Shown: positions 1-6,675, counted from the stretch's first letter. The stretch is DNA of 37,367 bases from Candidatus Gastranaerophilales bacterium (GCA_944324365.1 CALUWA010000021.1:1-37367); one strand, 5' to 3'. Numbers and translations: made by a program. Notes: generated by a model not told the origin, from the letters alone.

Positions 1-1
1 A

Positions 2-79
2 GATAACAGAAAAGTTAAAGAAGATTTCTGCGTAACGCAATTCTCATATTGTAGTATTCTTGAGAAGATTATTTCATAA
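2..79 (+). CDS. Possible C-terminal tail of a CDS cut by the window edge
   Basis: A reading frame is open from base 2 to a TAA at 77-79, giving about 25 residues ending in EKIIS. A hairpin (GTGATAA/TTATCAC, about 94-116) and an AT-rich hairpin (about 172-210) follow, as would fit the end of a transcription unit. The tail is too short to assign a family and could be chance. Confidence 0.25.
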   Translation, partial: DNRKVKEDFCVTQFSYCSILEKIIS

Positions 80-232
80 TTAATACAACTTTGTGATAAA
101 TATTGAACTTATCACCAAACTCTGCTACAATTTTATGTCGAAGAGTTTCAAAGTCGTAACCTTAACGACAAATAAAAAGAGAGGTTAATAGCTCTTGTTT
201 TATTTGTTTATAAGGTTGAGGCGAATCCGTAT

Positions 233-251
233 TTGGGGTTCAGCGCAAGCC
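233..251 (+). repeat. 19-bp imperfect direct repeat, left copy
   Basis: TTGGGGTTCAGCGCAAGCC matches the copy at 1174-1192 at 17 of 19 positions; only the central TT/GG differs. The two copies bracket the toxin-antitoxin pair. Confidence 0.6.
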
Positions 252-267
252 GAGCAGAGGGCGAAGT

Positions 268-306
268 CTTTTTGCTTACGGCATATATGCCGTTCAAAGC
301 AAAAAG
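268..306 (+). repeat. Long hairpin in a GC-richer intergenic element
   Basis: CTTTTTGCTT (268-277) pairs with AAGCAAAAAG (297-306). Inside lies the perfect palindrome CGGCATATATGCCG (279-292). The structure is seen directly. Whether it is a transcribed RNA, a recombination site or a decayed element is not known. Confidence 0.6.
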
Positions 307-339
307 TGTAGACCCGTTTAATGCGAGGCGCAGCAAGAT

Positions 340-359
340 AAGTCCCGTCGTCGACACCA
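340..359 (+). other. tRNA 3'-end-like fragment, possible attachment-site scar
   Basis: The 20 bases read as the end of a tRNA: part of a T-loop (AAGT), a 5-nt T-stem half (CCCGT), a 7-nt acceptor half (CGTCGAC), discriminator A and CCA. The matching upstream half of a tRNA (ACGGG-TTC and the body) is absent, because unrelated bases precede it. Elements that integrate into tRNA genes leave such 3'-end duplications. The match is short, so this is a hypothesis. Confidence 0.35.
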
Positions 360-360
360 T

Positions 361-393
361 AAAAAGGATTACTTTTGTTTAGTAATCCTTTTT
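361..393 (+). terminator. Strong intrinsic terminator
   Basis: A 13-bp perfect stem (AAAAAGGATTACT 361-373 with AGTAATCCTTTTT 381-393) encloses a 7-nt loop and ends in a T tract. Its A and T flanks make it usable in both directions. It isolates the upstream element from the toxin-antitoxin operon. Confidence 0.85.
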
Positions 394-460
394 ATTATGT
401 CAAGGGGACTTGAACAATAAATTTTCTGGAGGAGAAAATTTATTAGTTTTAGCCAAAGTA

Positions 461-489
461 TTGACAAATTGTATGTTATAACATACAAT
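461..489 (+). promoter_or_regulatory. Toxin-antitoxin promoter with palindromic operator
   Basis: A near-consensus promoter is visible: -35 TTGACA (461-466), 17-bp spacer, -10 TACAAT (484-489). A perfect 22-bp palindrome (468-489, half-site ATTGTATGTTA) fills the spacer and -10 box. Its position predicts that a bound repressor blocks RNA polymerase. The likely binder is the HTH antitoxin encoded downstream, giving autoregulation of the operon. Confidence 0.85.
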
Positions 490-505
490 ATAGTAAAGAA
501 GAATT

Positions 506-817
506 ATGAAACAAGTCATCTATTACACAACCATAGACGGTAAATGTCCTTATCAAGACTGGTACAAAAAATTGGATAAATCTGTAAGCCAGCAGGTTGA
601 CCGCAGAATTGACAGACTTGAAGAAGGTAATTACGGTGATTATAAAAGAATATCTAACGACCTTTTTGAACTGCGTTTCAAAATAGGTTCAGGTTACAGA
701 ATATACTTTACTGAATCACAGGATGTAATTATCTTGATTCTTTGTGCAGGTGATAAATCATCGCAGAGTAAAGATATTGCAAAAGCAAAAACTATTATTA
801 ATGAAATAAAGGAATAA
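506..817 (+). CDS. RelE/HigB-like toxin (addiction-module killer protein)
   Basis: The 103-residue protein matches the short RelE/ParE-superfamily killer proteins that sit upstream of their antidote (Gp49/HigB-like type). Family signs include YYTT near the N-terminus, an amphipathic segment with DRRIDRLEEGNYGD (about 32-45), and the FELRFKIGSGYRIYF core (about 55-69). Such toxins usually cleave mRNA at the ribosome; that activity is inferred from the family. The gene follows its promoter by only about 16 nt, with a weak AAGAAG ribosome site. The antitoxin gene starts 5 nt after its stop, in toxin-first order as in higBA-type modules. Confidence 0.88.
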   Translation: MKQVIYYTTIDGKCPYQDWYKKLDKSVSQQVDRRIDRLEEGNYGDYKRISNDLFELRFKIGSGYRIYFTESQDVIILILCAGDKSSQSKDIAKAKTIINEIKE

Positions 818-822
818 TTAAT

Positions 823-1146
823 ATGAAAATTAAATCCAATGTTTTAAAAAGAGGTATAACTCATGAACAGCATATGCAGGAAGTTCTTAAAGATACAGAG
901 TATCAAAAGGATTACTTAAGACTAAGCATACAAGAATATGCACAAGACGGTGACTATACGCTGTTTTTTAAATCTCTTGAACGTGTGATAAAAGCAAGAG
1001 GTTCAGTAAGCAAATTTGCACAGGAAATTGACCTTAATCGTTCAAATTTATGTAATATTTTAAAAGGTAAAGTACAGCCCAGCTTTGACACGACAATGAA
1101 AATTTTAAGAGGTCTGGGTGCTGATATTGAAGTTAAGTTTGCATAA
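823..1146 (+). CDS. HTH antitoxin (addiction-module antidote protein)
   Basis: The 107-residue protein has a C-terminal helix-turn-helix (about 60-100, core SVSKFAQEIDLNRSNLCNIL) and an N-terminal part expected to bind the toxin, as in the putative addiction-module antidote family. It would neutralise the upstream RelE/HigB-like protein and, with it, repress the promoter through the 22-bp palindrome at 468-489. The two genes form one transcription unit. The AAGGA just before the start lies inside the end of the toxin gene. No promoter of its own is evident. Confidence 0.88.
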   Translation: MKIKSNVLKRGITHEQHMQEVLKDTEYQKDYLRLSIQEYAQDGDYTLFFKSLERVIKARGSVSKFAQEIDLNRSNLCNILKGKVQPSFDTTMKILRGLGADIEVKFA

Positions 1147-1357
1147 AATTATGTATACTTAATCCCAAGAGTTTTGGGGGGCAGCGCAAGCCAAAGTGTC
1201 CAAACAAAAACGTAAACAATCAGTAGGCCAGTGTTAGGTTCTCTGTATTCAAAAGGTGTTATTGTTGACTGGTGAGTTTTGTTCTGGTAGATGATATTTC
1301 CGGCGCAATGTTTTGAATTAAAATCTGAGCGATAATTTAATGTAGAAAGGCTAATTT
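1147..1357. other. Intergenic region with a repeat copy
   Basis: It contains a small hairpin (CCCAA/TTGGG, about 1164-1179) and the second copy of a 19-bp repeat (1174-1192) whose first copy lies at 233-251. No gene is seen. The AGAAAGG before 1358 is the ribosome site of the next gene. Confidence 0.6.
1174..1192 (+). repeat. 19-bp imperfect direct repeat, right copy
   Basis: TTGGGGGGCAGCGCAAGCC is the same-orientation partner of the copy at 233-251. It begins 28 nt after the antitoxin stop codon. Confidence 0.6.
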
Positions 1358-1897
1358 ATGAAAGTACAACGAGTAAAAAGTAATATATCTATGGGTGCTT
1401 TATATTTTCCAAATAAGCCTCAGCTAGGTGCGGATTTTTCTTCCGAAATAAAGCGGGCTATTGAAAATAATCCATATGTTAAATCTTTGTCAAAAACAGA
1501 AGATGTATTTGCTCGGTTTGTACCGAAGGGCCAAAATGGTATGATGCAGCACCTGTTAATTTTGGATATTATTGATTTTAGTAAGCTTCAAACGAAGAAA
1601 TCTTTGTGGTTCTCTTCAAGATTATTTGGTGGTGTAAAAGATATTAGTGCAGTAGATTTTCTTAACAAAATTGAACAGCCTCGTACAAACAAAACTACAA
1701 AATCTTTTTGGAAAAAACTCTTAACCAGCCATAAAAATCCAAATCAAACAAAATATTATAACTATCAAGAAGTTATTGCCAATACAGATAATGATGTCCT
1801 GCTAAAAAATGGTTTAAACACAGAGAATGATGCACTCAAAGAAGCAGAAAACAGAAGAGTGCAGCTGAATGCAGATATAATGAAAGAGTTCCATTGA
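1358..1897 (+). CDS. Hypothetical protein, lineage-specific style
   Basis: This 179-residue soluble protein has no recognised domain. Its N-terminus (MKVQRVKSNISMGALY) resembles the short openings of many uncharacterised Gastranaerophilales proteins, which is a style impression, not a family assignment. The middle (about 60-100) has hydrophobic strands (LLILDIIDF, LWFSSRLFGGV). The C-terminal 60 residues are charged and probably helical. There is no signal peptide or membrane segment. AGAAAGG 8 nt before the ATG supports the start. It converges on the glycosyltransferase gene with about 75 nt between them and no clear terminator. Confidence 0.7.
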   Translation: MKVQRVKSNISMGALYFPNKPQLGADFSSEIKRAIENNPYVKSLSKTEDVFARFVPKGQNGMMQHLLILDIIDFSKLQTKKSLWFSSRLFGGVKDISAVDFLNKIEQPRTNKTTKSFWKKLLTSHKNPNQTKYYNYQEVIANTDNDVLLKNGLNTENDALKEAENRRVQLNADIMKEFH

Positions 1898-1971
1898 TTA
1901 GCTGAAGAAATAATATTGCAAATGGAATTTTCACGCTTGCTGAAAAGTTCCTACGTATAGTACTAAAATAA

Positions 1972-3021
1972 TTAATCGAATGAGAAAAATTTTCCAAAAC
2001 AAATAATATATTTTTGCTGTTTATTCCATTTGATCTTTAGAATATTCTTGAAAATATTATTCATCTTAAGTCGTAAAAAATATAAATAAGGGTGCGATTT
2101 TAAATAATCTACCTGTTTTTTTATGTTTTCGGGCAAGAATTTGCTATTGATATTACTTACAAAATTTTTTGCTTCAGAGATTCGTTGCTTATATGAATTT
2201 TGATCTTTCATGCTTAATACAATATTGATATATACAATCTCTCTTTTATACAGATTCTTTAGAATTTTTGGTGAAGATATATTATTCTGGCTTAGCCAGG
2301 TATGTATTTCACGGCTCCGTTTGAACGGGATTGTGTAATCTTTCAGGGCATCATAGTCGTATAATGTTTCTACTCTCCAATGATAATATGCTTTTGAGGT
2401 GTATGCAATTTTTTCTGCCAGACACATTGTCTGAACCTGAAACGGATTATCTGTCCAGCCTGCGCCCGGGGCTTCAATCATTCGGATATTGTTTTTGTTT
2501 AGAAATTCCCGCCTGTAAATTGCGGACCAGATACTCGGGTGGTAAGAAAGAAATTCCGGACAATCTTCGATTTTGAAAGCGCCTTGAGGAATACTAAATT
2601 TATCTGCAAAGTCAAACAAGATGCAATTTTTGTATGTTTTTACTTCATAGTTAAGGTAATAAGCTGATTTTGCAATATCTGCTCCGGTTTGTTCCGCAAG
2701 AGTAAACAAGTCTTCAAACATGCGGCTGTCAATAAAATCATCGGGTTCTATAATTGCAATATATTTTCCTTTTGCTTTATCAAGTCCAACGTTAACGCTG
2801 GCGCCGTAGCCGCTGTTTTCTTTATGAATTGCTGTGATGCGTGAATCTTTCGACGCATATTCATCTATAATTTGAGGGCAATTATCTTTGCTGCCGTCAT
2901 CAATTAAGAGTATTTCAAAATCATTAAAAGTTTGCGCCAATATGCTGTCAAGACATTGGTGTAAATACTTTTCAGCTCCGTAAACCGGAATAATAACCGA
3001 TAATTTAGTTTTGCTATCCAT
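1972..3021 (-). CDS. Family 2 glycosyltransferase
   Basis: This 349-residue protein starts with a GT-A fold: SVIIPVYGAEKYL (8-20), the nucleotide-binding DDGS (41-44) and the metal-binding EPDD in the DXD position (92-95). It should transfer a sugar from a nucleotide donor at the cytoplasmic face; the acceptor is unknown. The C-terminal third is lysine-rich, without clear membrane helices. The gene lies 26 nt downstream of flgC on the same strand, so it may be co-transcribed with the flagellar rod genes. It also has its own extended -10 box 6 nt before the ATG and no ribosome site, suggesting a separate leaderless transcript. A role in flagellar or surface glycosylation is inference from position only. 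Confidence 0.88.
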   Translation of the reverse strand: MDSKTKLSVIIPVYGAEKYLHQCLDSILAQTFNDFEILLIDDGSKDNCPQIIDEYASKDSRITAIHKENSGYGASVNVGLDKAKGKYIAIIEPDDFIDSRMFEDLFTLAEQTGADIAKSAYYLNYEVKTYKNCILFDFADKFSIPQGAFKIEDCPEFLSYHPSIWSAIYRREFLNKNNIRMIEAPGAGWTDNPFQVQTMCLAEKIAYTSKAYYHWRVETLYDYDALKDYTIPFKRSREIHTWLSQNNISSPKILKNLYKREIVYINIVLSMKDQNSYKQRISEAKNFVSNINSKFLPENIKKQVDYLKSHPYLYFLRLKMNNIFKNILKIKWNKQQKYIICFGKFFSFD

Positions 3022-3036
3022 AAACTAAGTATAACA
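3022..3036 (-). promoter_or_regulatory. Extended -10 box, predicted leaderless start
   Basis: On the minus strand TGT-TATACT (3036-3028) is followed by 6 nt and then the ATG of the glycosyltransferase (3021). There is no Shine-Dalgarno sequence. Transcription would begin at or next to the start codon. Confidence 0.6.
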
Positions 3037-3047
3037 TAAAGATTAAA

Positions 3048-3491
3048 TTATCTGCCGATTTCGATTGCTTTTTGCGCCATTGATTTTGTAATGCTGACCA
3101 AAGCAAGGTTAGCTTCGTATGCTCTTTGTGCCAAAATTGCATCTGCCATTTCGACCATAGGGTTTACGTTTGAAGCCCTTATATAACCTTCCGCATCTGC
3201 ATCAGGATGACCCGGTTTATAAATTTTTTCCCCTAATGTCGGGTCTTCGACGCTTCCGTTAAATACAACCCCGCCGGTTAAATACGGTAAAGTTCCGACT
3301 CCGAATACATCTTCTTTCATTGCATTCATTAAACCGTGAAAAGAGATATCGTCTGTAGAATTTAAAACAGGAATTTTACGGACATAGTTTGGGGTATCAA
3401 CGTTTGCGATGTTCTTTGAGTGGACATCAAGTCTGTATCCGTGTGCTCTTAAGGCCTTTCCGCCTATATTCATTGATTCTAATATACCCAT
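3048..3491 (-). CDS. flgC: Flagellar basal-body rod protein FlgC
   Basis: The 147-residue length is normal for FlgC. The N-terminal rod motif (LDVHSKNIANVDTPNYVRK, about 22-40) and the C-terminal helix with NPMVEMADAILAQRAYEANL (about 111-130) are hallmarks of this proximal-rod protein. It is exported by the flagellar type III apparatus and builds the periplasmic rod with FlgB, FlgF and FlgG. It is last in the rod operon, 15 nt after flgB, with AGGTGAT as ribosome site. The two conserved terminal helices, which pack as a coiled coil in the rod, are intact. Confidence 0.95.
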   Translation of the reverse strand: MGILESMNIGGKALRAHGYRLDVHSKNIANVDTPNYVRKIPVLNSTDDISFHGLMNAMKEDVFGVGTLPYLTGGVVFNGSVEDPTLGEKIYKPGHPDADAEGYIRASNVNPMVEMADAILAQRAYEANLALVSITKSMAQKAIEIGR

Positions 3492-3506
3492 AAGATATCA
3501 CCTGCC

Positions 3507-3854
3507 TTATTTACCGACATTTATTACTGTTTTCATTTCCGTTATAATATTAGACATTCTTCTTGTTGCCATTGAATATAGCAGCGAGTTGTTTTGAAGT
3601 TCCATTAACTCTTTGTCAGGGCGGATTTCTTCCTGATATTTTTCTTCAATAATTGCTGAAGGTCCCAGCCTTTGCGATAACTTCGTTTCAAGAGGACTGT
3701 TCATAGAGCCAAGGTATTCCTGAAAGTTTATATCTCTTCTGACATACCCAGGAGTGTGCATATTGGCCAGGTTTGAACCCAGTGCAACCTGCCTTTGGGA
3801 TACCAAATCCAGCATTAAATTTACTTTACCCATACTATCTAGCGGTGTGTACAT
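3507..3854 (-). CDS. flgB: Flagellar basal-body rod protein FlgB
   Basis: This 115-residue protein carries the rod motif ALGSNLANMHTPGYVRRDINF (about 25-45, split here as ALGSNLANMHTPGY then VRRDINF) and a C-terminal helix (NNSLLYSMATRRMSNIITEM). Both match FlgB, the most proximal rod subunit, which follows FliE on the MS ring. It lies directly upstream of flgC in the usual flgB-flgC order and 19 nt after the FlgF/FlgG-type gene. It is slightly shorter than typical FlgB (about 130), mainly in the middle, with no sign of damage. Confidence 0.93.
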   Translation of the reverse strand: MYTPLDSMGKVNLMLDLVSQRQVALGSNLANMHTPGYVRRDINFQEYLGSMNSPLETKLSQRLGPSAIIEEKYQEEIRPDKELMELQNNSLLYSMATRRMSNIITEMKTVINVGK

Positions 3855-3873
3855 ATTTTTATCCTCTTATTTG

Positions 3874-4587
3874 TTATTCTCTGATGTTAATTGATTTGTT
3901 ATACATATCATCAACAACTTTCATCATTCTTGTGCTGGCGAGCATTGACGCATTCAACCTTAGCATATCGCCTACGGAATCCATAATATCTATGTTTGAA
4001 TTTTCAAGATTGTTTTGTACTATGCAGTTGTGTTCTTTTACAAGAATCGGTTCTCCGGATTCGTCTGTCGGTGTCATTTTATTCATATCGGTTAATTCAA
4101 GTCCTTCCGGATTTGCAAATCTTACAAGCGGTATGTTGCCTATTTTTTGGCCTTTGCTTTGTGTTTTTTCGTAGGCATACACGTCTCCGTTGCCTTTGAT
4201 TACAAATCTGTGGCAGTTTGACGGAATTTTTATCCCGTTTCCTACAATCCAGTCATCAGATGTTACGAGGTACCCGTCTTTGCCTTGTTTCAGGGCTCCG
4301 TCGCGTGTATAGGCAACTTCTCCGGTTTTTGAGAACACAGGAATATATCCTTGCCCGTTTATAGCAATATCATAAGGGTTACTTGTCACTTGTATTGACC
4401 CTTGCGACATATCGGTTCTGAGGGCGCCTGTTAAGTAACCGTCCTCTTTCAGCATCTGTTCAAAGCGTACTCCTTTATAGCCTCTTGTGTTGTAATTCGC
4501 TAAATTATTAGCTACATAACCCAGCTTATCCCACTGGTTAAGTACGTTGTTTGTGTTTTTTCTGATTATTCCCTGAAGGTTTTTCAT
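3874..4587 (-). CDS. Flagellar hook-basal body protein, FlgF/FlgG type (second copy)
   Basis: The 237-residue protein has the rod N-terminal motif (VANNLANYNTRGYKGVRFEQ, about 25-44), a central FlgE/F/G-like region with DIAINGQGYIPV and YTRDGALKQGKDGYLVT (about 73-107), and a C-terminal rod helix (LRLNASMLASTRMMKVVDDM). It is a rod component exported through the flagellar secretion system. Sequence reading alone does not separate FlgF from FlgG, and both this gene and its upstream neighbour fit. Its length is nearer FlgF/short FlgG than FlgE. It is the second gene of the operon, 15 nt after the first. Confidence 0.85.
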   Translation of the reverse strand: MKNLQGIIRKNTNNVLNQWDKLGYVANNLANYNTRGYKGVRFEQMLKEDGYLTGALRTDMSQGSIQVTSNPYDIAINGQGYIPVFSKTGEVAYTRDGALKQGKDGYLVTSDDWIVGNGIKIPSNCHRFVIKGNGDVYAYEKTQSKGQKIGNIPLVRFANPEGLELTDMNKMTPTDESGEPILVKEHNCIVQNNLENSNIDIMDSVGDMLRLNASMLASTRMMKVVDDMYNKSINIRE

Positions 4588-4602
4588 AATTTTATACCTC
4601 TA

Positions 4603-5301
4603 TTATGATGCTGAACCTAATTGATTTATTACTTTTTGCAGATTTTGGTTTTGTATTAAAAATACCTGTCTGTTTGCTTCAAAATTTCTTATAACAGGCA
4701 TCATTTCAATAAATTCATTTTGAAGAGCAACGTTTGAATATTCGTTATATCCTTGTTTAACGTTTGGATCTTCTACCATCGTACCGCGAGCATCTACTAC
4801 GCCGACTCTTGCAACAGCTTCCAGTTTTCGTGTTTTGTCGTTAAAAACGCTGACCATACCGCTGTCATCAATCTTTATTTTTTGCAAATCGTCCGGCACT
4901 ATATGTAATTTTATCGGCATACCGGCATTAGATAGTACTCTGTAATCCTCAAGTGTCAAGAGATTTCCGTCTTTATCCAGTTTAAATCTGCCGTCGCGGG
5001 TTAATTTTACTCCGGCATCGGTTTCAACCTGGAAATATCCCTTATTTGCGATAGCCAGATCAAGCGGATTTTGAGTCATCATAATACGTCCGATTTTATC
5101 ATCGGTGGATTTTGAAATACCCTGTACGCCCAAAAATTCCGTAAACGATGATACGACGACTTCTTGTCTTTGATATCCGACTTTATCGAAGCCTGTAATA
5201 TTTTCGTTATGGATACCCATAATTTCACTCTGTACCTGCATAGCCCTGAGCGGGATACGCATACCGTTCTGAAAATATTCAATTCCGCCGTTAATCTTCA
5301 T
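4603..5301 (-). CDS. Flagellar hook-basal body protein, FlgF/FlgG type (first copy)
   Basis: The 232-residue protein contains a rod-type N-terminal segment (NENITGFDKVGYQRQEVVV, about 32-50), the central region PLDLAIANKGYFQVETDAG with LTRDGRFKLDKDGNLLT (about 78-116), and a C-terminal helix with YNEYSNVALQNEFIEMMPVI (about 185-204), typical of FlgG/FlgF. The canonical N-A-N of the rod motif is replaced by N-E-N-I-T. It leads a four-gene operon (two FlgF/G-type genes, flgB, flgC). A sigma-28-like promoter lies about 58-84 nt upstream and AGAGG precedes the ATG. The distal-rod-before-proximal-rod order differs from the enteric flgBCDEFG order. Confidence 0.85.
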   Translation of the reverse strand: MKINGGIEYFQNGMRIPLRAMQVQSEIMGIHNENITGFDKVGYQRQEVVVSSFTEFLGVQGISKSTDDKIGRIMMTQNPLDLAIANKGYFQVETDAGVKLTRDGRFKLDKDGNLLTLEDYRVLSNAGMPIKLHIVPDDLQKIKIDDSGMVSVFNDKTRKLEAVARVGVVDARGTMVEDPNVKQGYNEYSNVALQNEFIEMMPVIRNFEANRQVFLIQNQNLQKVINQLGSAS

Positions 5302-5358
5302 TTACAACTACCTCTGCTTACTCATTACTAATAACGGATTATTTACCATGATGAATTA

Positions 5359-5385
5359 ATTTTCGGAAATAAAATCATCCGTTTA
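5359..5385 (-). promoter_or_regulatory. Sigma-28-like flagellar promoter candidate
   Basis: On the minus strand TAAA (5385-5382), a 15-nt spacer and CCGAAAAT (5366-5359) resemble the FliA/SigD consensus TAAA-N15-GCCGATAT. It lies about 58 nt upstream of the first rod gene. A FliA/WhiG sigma factor is encoded at 8155-8982. Confidence 0.5.
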
Positions 5386-5453
5386 TATGAGTTTTATCAG
5401 AAGTTTAATGATTTTTTTTAAGAAGTCAATCAGGGCTTAAAAAAGATAAGATG

Positions 5454-5702
5454 CTATTGTTCCAAAATTTCGTAAAGAGTCGGGGCTTCCTGCACGCTCA
5501 CGTTATTCTGCGGAATTTTTAAAACTCTTACGCATACATTTCTGTTTGCGTATTCAATTGTAATTATATCTCCTTCTTTTAATTGCTTTGCTGCTTTGGC
5601 CTGAGTTCCGTTAACAAGTATTCTTCCCATATCGGAAACTTCGTTTGCAACAGTTCTTCTTTTTATTAATCTTGATACTTTCAAAAATTTGTCTAAGCGC
5701 AT
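5454..5702 (-). CDS. rqcP: S4-domain RNA-binding protein, RqcP/Hsp15-like
   Basis: The 82-residue protein is almost entirely an S4 domain: MRLDKFLKVSRLIKRRTVANE at the N-terminus (with residues 1-20 forming the RNA-binding helices), then GRILVNGTQAKAAKQLKEGD and a strand ITIEY. Length and pattern match RqcP (YabO) of Gram-positive bacteria and the related Hsp15. These bind 50S subunits carrying stalled peptidyl-tRNA and assist ribosome quality control with RqcH. Function is inferred from the family, and no rqcH is in the window. AAGGGA 9 nt before the ATG supports the start. It is divergent from the phosphoesterase gene. Confidence 0.82.
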   Translation of the reverse strand: MRLDKFLKVSRLIKRRTVANEVSDMGRILVNGTQAKAAKQLKEGDIITIEYANRNVCVRVLKIPQNNVSVQEAPTLYEILEQ

Positions 5703-5720
5703 ATAAATTTCCCTTTGTGT

Positions 5721-5756
5721 TACATTTTAGCATAACCATCTCTTTCATGCTATAAT
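5721..5756. promoter_or_regulatory. Divergent extended -10 promoters
   Basis: Plus strand: TGC-TATAAT (5748-5756) faces the phosphoesterase. Minus strand: TGC-TAAAAT (5733-5725) faces rqcP. The TAGCAT/ATGCTA parts of the two boxes form an inverted repeat 13 nt apart. The -35 regions are weak, as extended -10 promoters allow. Confidence 0.6.
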
Positions 5757-5787
5757 TGTTTCGAGAATATGGAGTAGTAATTTATTT

Positions 5788-6600
5788 ATGCTTAAAAAAC
5801 TTTTTATTATATTTTGTACTGTTTTAGGGATGGTTTTTGCCGGTGGGGCTTATGCCGGAGAAATAAAATTTGTCCAGGTTACGGATACACATGTGTCTAA
5901 GGATAATCAGTATTCCCAGCAGATATTGAGGGATGCGGTAAAAGATATTAATTCATTGGAAAATATTTCATTTGTTGTATTTACCGGAGATAATATCGAT
6001 CCTTCCAATTATGAAAATCTTGAGGCTTTTCTTAAAATTATAAACAAACTGAATGTAAGGTATTACCTTGTATTTGGAAATCATGATGTGTTTAAGAGCA
6101 GTGGATTATCCAAAAAAAGATATTTGGAAATTGTGCGGGCTCATAATTGGTTTTACTGGCCGCCAAAACCTAATTACGTATTCAAACGCGGCGAGTTTGT
6201 CTTTATCGTGTTGGACGGAGCTAAAGAAACTATTCCCGGAACAAACGGGTATTATAAGCAGGCAACTTTGGAATGGTTTGACCAACAGCTTACAAAATAC
6301 AAAAATAGGCCTGTTGTTGTGTTTCAACATTTTCCTGTATTACCTCCTACTGATGATCGTTCGCATAAGGTTTACAAACCTGAGGATTATATGGCGGTTT
6401 TAAACAGACATGATAATGTAATTGCGGTTGTGTCCGGGCACTATCATACCAATAAGGAAAAAATGGATAACGGAGTTTATCATATAAATTCCCCTTCACT
6501 TATCGGGGTTCCTAATCCATATAAGATTATTGATATTGTAACAACAAAAGGGTTTTCACCTATGATATACACCCAGCTTAGGGAAGTAGAGGCAAATTAG
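5788..6600 (+). CDS. Secreted calcineurin-like metallophosphoesterase
   Basis: The 270-residue protein opens with a signal peptide (MLKKLFIIFCTVLGMVFAGG, cleavage probably after AYA at about 23). The metallophosphoesterase motifs are complete: DTH (about 32-34), GDN (about 66-68), GNHD (about 96-99), a later QHFP (about 182-185) and GHYH (about 214-217). These residues bind two metal ions that hydrolyse phosphomono- or diesters. The signal peptide places it in the periplasm or outside the cell. The substrate is unknown; nucleotide or phosphodiester cleavage is possible. The extended -10 promoter at 5748-5756 and a GGAG upstream fit the start. Confidence 0.9.
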   Translation: MLKKLFIIFCTVLGMVFAGGAYAGEIKFVQVTDTHVSKDNQYSQQILRDAVKDINSLENISFVVFTGDNIDPSNYENLEAFLKIINKLNVRYYLVFGNHDVFKSSGLSKKRYLEIVRAHNWFYWPPKPNYVFKRGEFVFIVLDGAKETIPGTNGYYKQATLEWFDQQLTKYKNRPVVVFQHFPVLPPTDDRSHKVYKPEDYMAVLNRHDNVIAVVSGHYHTNKEKMDNGVYHINSPSLIGVPNPYKIIDIVTTKGFSPMIYTQLREVEAN

Positions 6601-6675
6601 TACTCTTGCTTTTTTTTGAGTGTAATATTATAATTTAGATGATAAGACGTTTTATAAAGGATAAAAATAAGATTA

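Larger units (their letters stand above)
1..505. other. Gene-poor accessory intergenic region
   Basis: No complete gene is visible. From left to right it holds the possible CDS tail, two AT-rich hairpins, a GC-richer structured element (about 211-360), a strong terminator (361-393) and the toxin-antitoxin promoter (461-489). The block at 211-360 has clearly higher GC than its surroundings. It is open in one frame on each strand for roughly 50 codons, but no start, ribosome site or family supports a gene there. Confidence 0.7.

Noticed and set aside
201-360. A roughly 50-codon open frame on each strand
   Set aside because: The minus frame starts with ATG and ends in TAA, but its start is the complement of the tRNA-like CCA end, and there is no ribosome site or protein family.
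211-393. tmRNA or RNase P RNA
   Set aside because: Neither the conserved tmRNA ends with a tag frame nor the RNase P core motifs are present; only the last 20 bases look tRNA-like.
6600-6645. Terminator after the phosphoesterase gene
   Set aside because: Only a 4-bp ACTC/GAGT stem with an unsuitable T-rich loop.
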